A program made the translations under genes and the position numbers. A model generated the notes under the pieces. It saw nothing but the letters and a program-made list of their open reading frames with translations, searched no databases and was not told where the DNA came from. 64,000 nt of DNA from the NCBI GenBank assembly GCA_965153455.1, contig OZ234500.1, positions 12,356,557 to 12,420,556 of the forward strand, written 5' to 3'. Shown here in pieces: positions 62,707-64,000 of the stretch (position 1 is its first letter; every line of letters starts with the position of its first letter). Source of the stretch: Sphagnum compactum (taxonomy: Eukaryota > Bryophyta > Sphagnopsida > Sphagnales).

Positions 62707-63891
62707 ATGCCTCCAAGAACGAGCCGCGCCAAGGCGCACAAGCCTAGAGGCGAGAAAAAAGAAGAAGGAAGAGAAGAGTAAGTCTAAGTGTTGCCAGTAG
62801 CAGATTCAATCCTCATGCAGCTTTTTCTTACCTTGCAGCTGAATCTGTGTAAATCTTCCCGAGCTCGAAATTCATTTCTTCAAGAATGTGAACATCTTGG
62901 GGCCAATTTTTTCGTTGCGCTTTTCCATTTTACGAAACTCTCCAAACCGTTCCATTGTACTGACTGTCCATCACTCCTTCCTTGGTGGGTGTTTTTCTTG
63001 ACAGTTCTTCCAGCCGTCATAGATATCGTCGTCTTGCTTCCAGATGGAAACCAAATTACACTCAAGGTACATGTGCATTCGAATCGATTGACTCCCAGCT
63101 CTTTTGACCTCATGATTCTCCTCATGAACAAGCTAAGAACACTGAAGATTGCGTGAAGACAACACCTTTAAAGCTCTGCTCATAATATCCAGAAGAACGA
63201 TTTAGAGAAGACGTTTTACGAAGAGACTGTACAGAGTACGTTGTTTCTTCTTACCAGCATAATATTGTTTTGTATCCGTCTCCTCCGCTTGCAGGGGATC
63301 ACAACAGACCGACTCCTGGACGTTCGTCGTCTTCTAGCAGTGAATGTGGAAACATGTCACTTGACAAACTTCTCTTTCCATCATGAGGCAAATCTCTCTA
63401 CCACCTACAACGAGACTTTGCTTGGAACTTCACCTTTTGCTTCTCTCTTTCACCAATTGTGTGTTAGGTCAGGTAGTTCTCTTCGTGCAGTCAAATCCCT
63501 TGATAATCTTCTACCAGATTTTGCCTCTGCTCCTTCATTCATGGCAATTGCAAATAATACTCAGTCACTTAGTGCCCCCAACTTCTTCCTCTGAGAGTTT
63601 TGATTAAATGCAAATTTTGTATGTAAATCCCTAGACGTTGAGAAGCTACCATTTCAGAGCTTCAGAAGAATGACTATTTTGCGTAAACCTGGGGTTTAAG
63701 AACAAGACTGCCCAGTGATCCAAAAGCATCATTGTGCCAGCTGAAGAAATTTAGATCAAGACTCTAGAATGTTTAACATAATATGTAGTACTTCTGTTTT
63801 TGGGTTTTCTGGAGACAGGTACGTGGGAGTAAATTGCGGGACATGCTTGAAGCATCATCATTGAAGCCCTGTGTCCTAGATGTTGTTGAAG
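62707..63891 (+). CDS. CLU-family protein (TSS/REC/FMT-like), 5' part only
   Basis: The family includes Arabidopsis REC proteins (chloroplast compartment size) and FMT/CLU (mitochondrial distribution). They are large cytosolic proteins with an N-terminal CLU_N region, CLU domain and TPRs. Predicted exons are 62707-62777, 63005-63066, 63295-63387 and 63819-63891; the gene continues beyond the window. The first exon reads [18 protein letters not shown], the basic start typical of the family. The second reads [20 protein letters not shown], the third [20 protein letters not shown] then [11 protein letters not shown], the fourth [20 protein letters not shown]. Exons 2-4 are mutually in phase. Two oddities: exon 1 (phase 2) does not join exon 2 (needs phase 1) in frame, and intron 3 would have to start with GC (GAG|GCAAAT). 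An ATG at 62815 is in frame with exon 2 if intron 1 is retained. Either this copy is damaged, or a base is wrong, or initiation and splicing differ. Confidence 0.85.
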
Positions 63892-64000
63892 GTATGCACA
63901 CAGTGGAGATGAGCATTTTTGTTAGCATCTGAGCATGAACCAGCACTTGGTTTGGTCTCAAAAATCCACATGATAGTCATACGCAGCCCCTGGTTTCTGT

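Overview
The window is nuclear DNA of a land plant with a large, repeat-rich genome. It holds three GT-AG-spliced plant genes, an old copy of a plastid gene, and long AT-rich stretches full of decayed DNA transposons, short inverted-repeat elements and degenerate tandem repeats. The style (compact GC-richer genes between broad AT-rich repeat deserts, a hAT/BED-like and a FAR1/MULE-like transposase relic, no recognisable retroelement pol) would suit a fern or another seed-free plant, but that placement is a guess. The three genes, all on the + strand, are HMG-CoA reductase (19653-22291, 4 exons, 576 aa, complete), an unusually long group-6-type remorin (44517-49987, 7 exons, 913 aa, complete), and the 5' end of a CLU-type protein of the TSS/REC/FMT kind (from 62707, running off the right edge). 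I found no operon-like link between them; each is an independent nuclear gene.

Layout. 1-18.5 kb: no recognisable gene. It holds a 48-bp tandem repeat whose unit is a hairpin (4.35-4.63 kb), a 636-bp inverted-repeat element (4.8-5.45 kb), two copies of a second small inverted-repeat family (6.6 and 9.7 kb), a tRNA-like SINE (6.8-7.0 kb), a long hairpin (7.1-7.3 kb), a GATATC-rich patch (8.5-9.3 kb), a plastid psbC fragment (12.4-12.6 kb) and a 46-bp tandem array (14.9-15.4 kb). 18.5-22.3 kb: GC-rich leader and the HMGR gene. 22.3-38.5 kb: a roughly 30-bp TG-rich array, further MITE-like elements, a 2.8-kb fold-back element carrying a nested insertion, a 0.68-kb direct duplication and a compact palindromic element. 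38.5-41.2 kb: a dead hAT transposase interrupted by a 285-bp element with GC-rich terminal repeats. 43.6-50 kb: the remorin gene, with inverted-repeat elements in introns 5 and 6. 52.8-57.2 kb: a second long inverted-repeat structure, about 4.5 kb, enclosing a telomere-motif-like array, a 355-bp MITE and a tandem array. 59.8-61.8 kb: a dead FAR1/MULE transposase. 62.7 kb to the end: the CLU/REC-like gene start, with a possible reading-frame break between exons 1 and 2 and a predicted GC-AG intron.

Functionally, HMGR makes mevalonate for sterols and isoprenoids at the ER, remorins organise plasma-membrane nanodomains, and CLU/REC-type proteins act in organelle compartment size or mitochondrial distribution. 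Exon coordinates come from splice-site reading, phase arithmetic and remembered family motifs. No alignment or database search was run.
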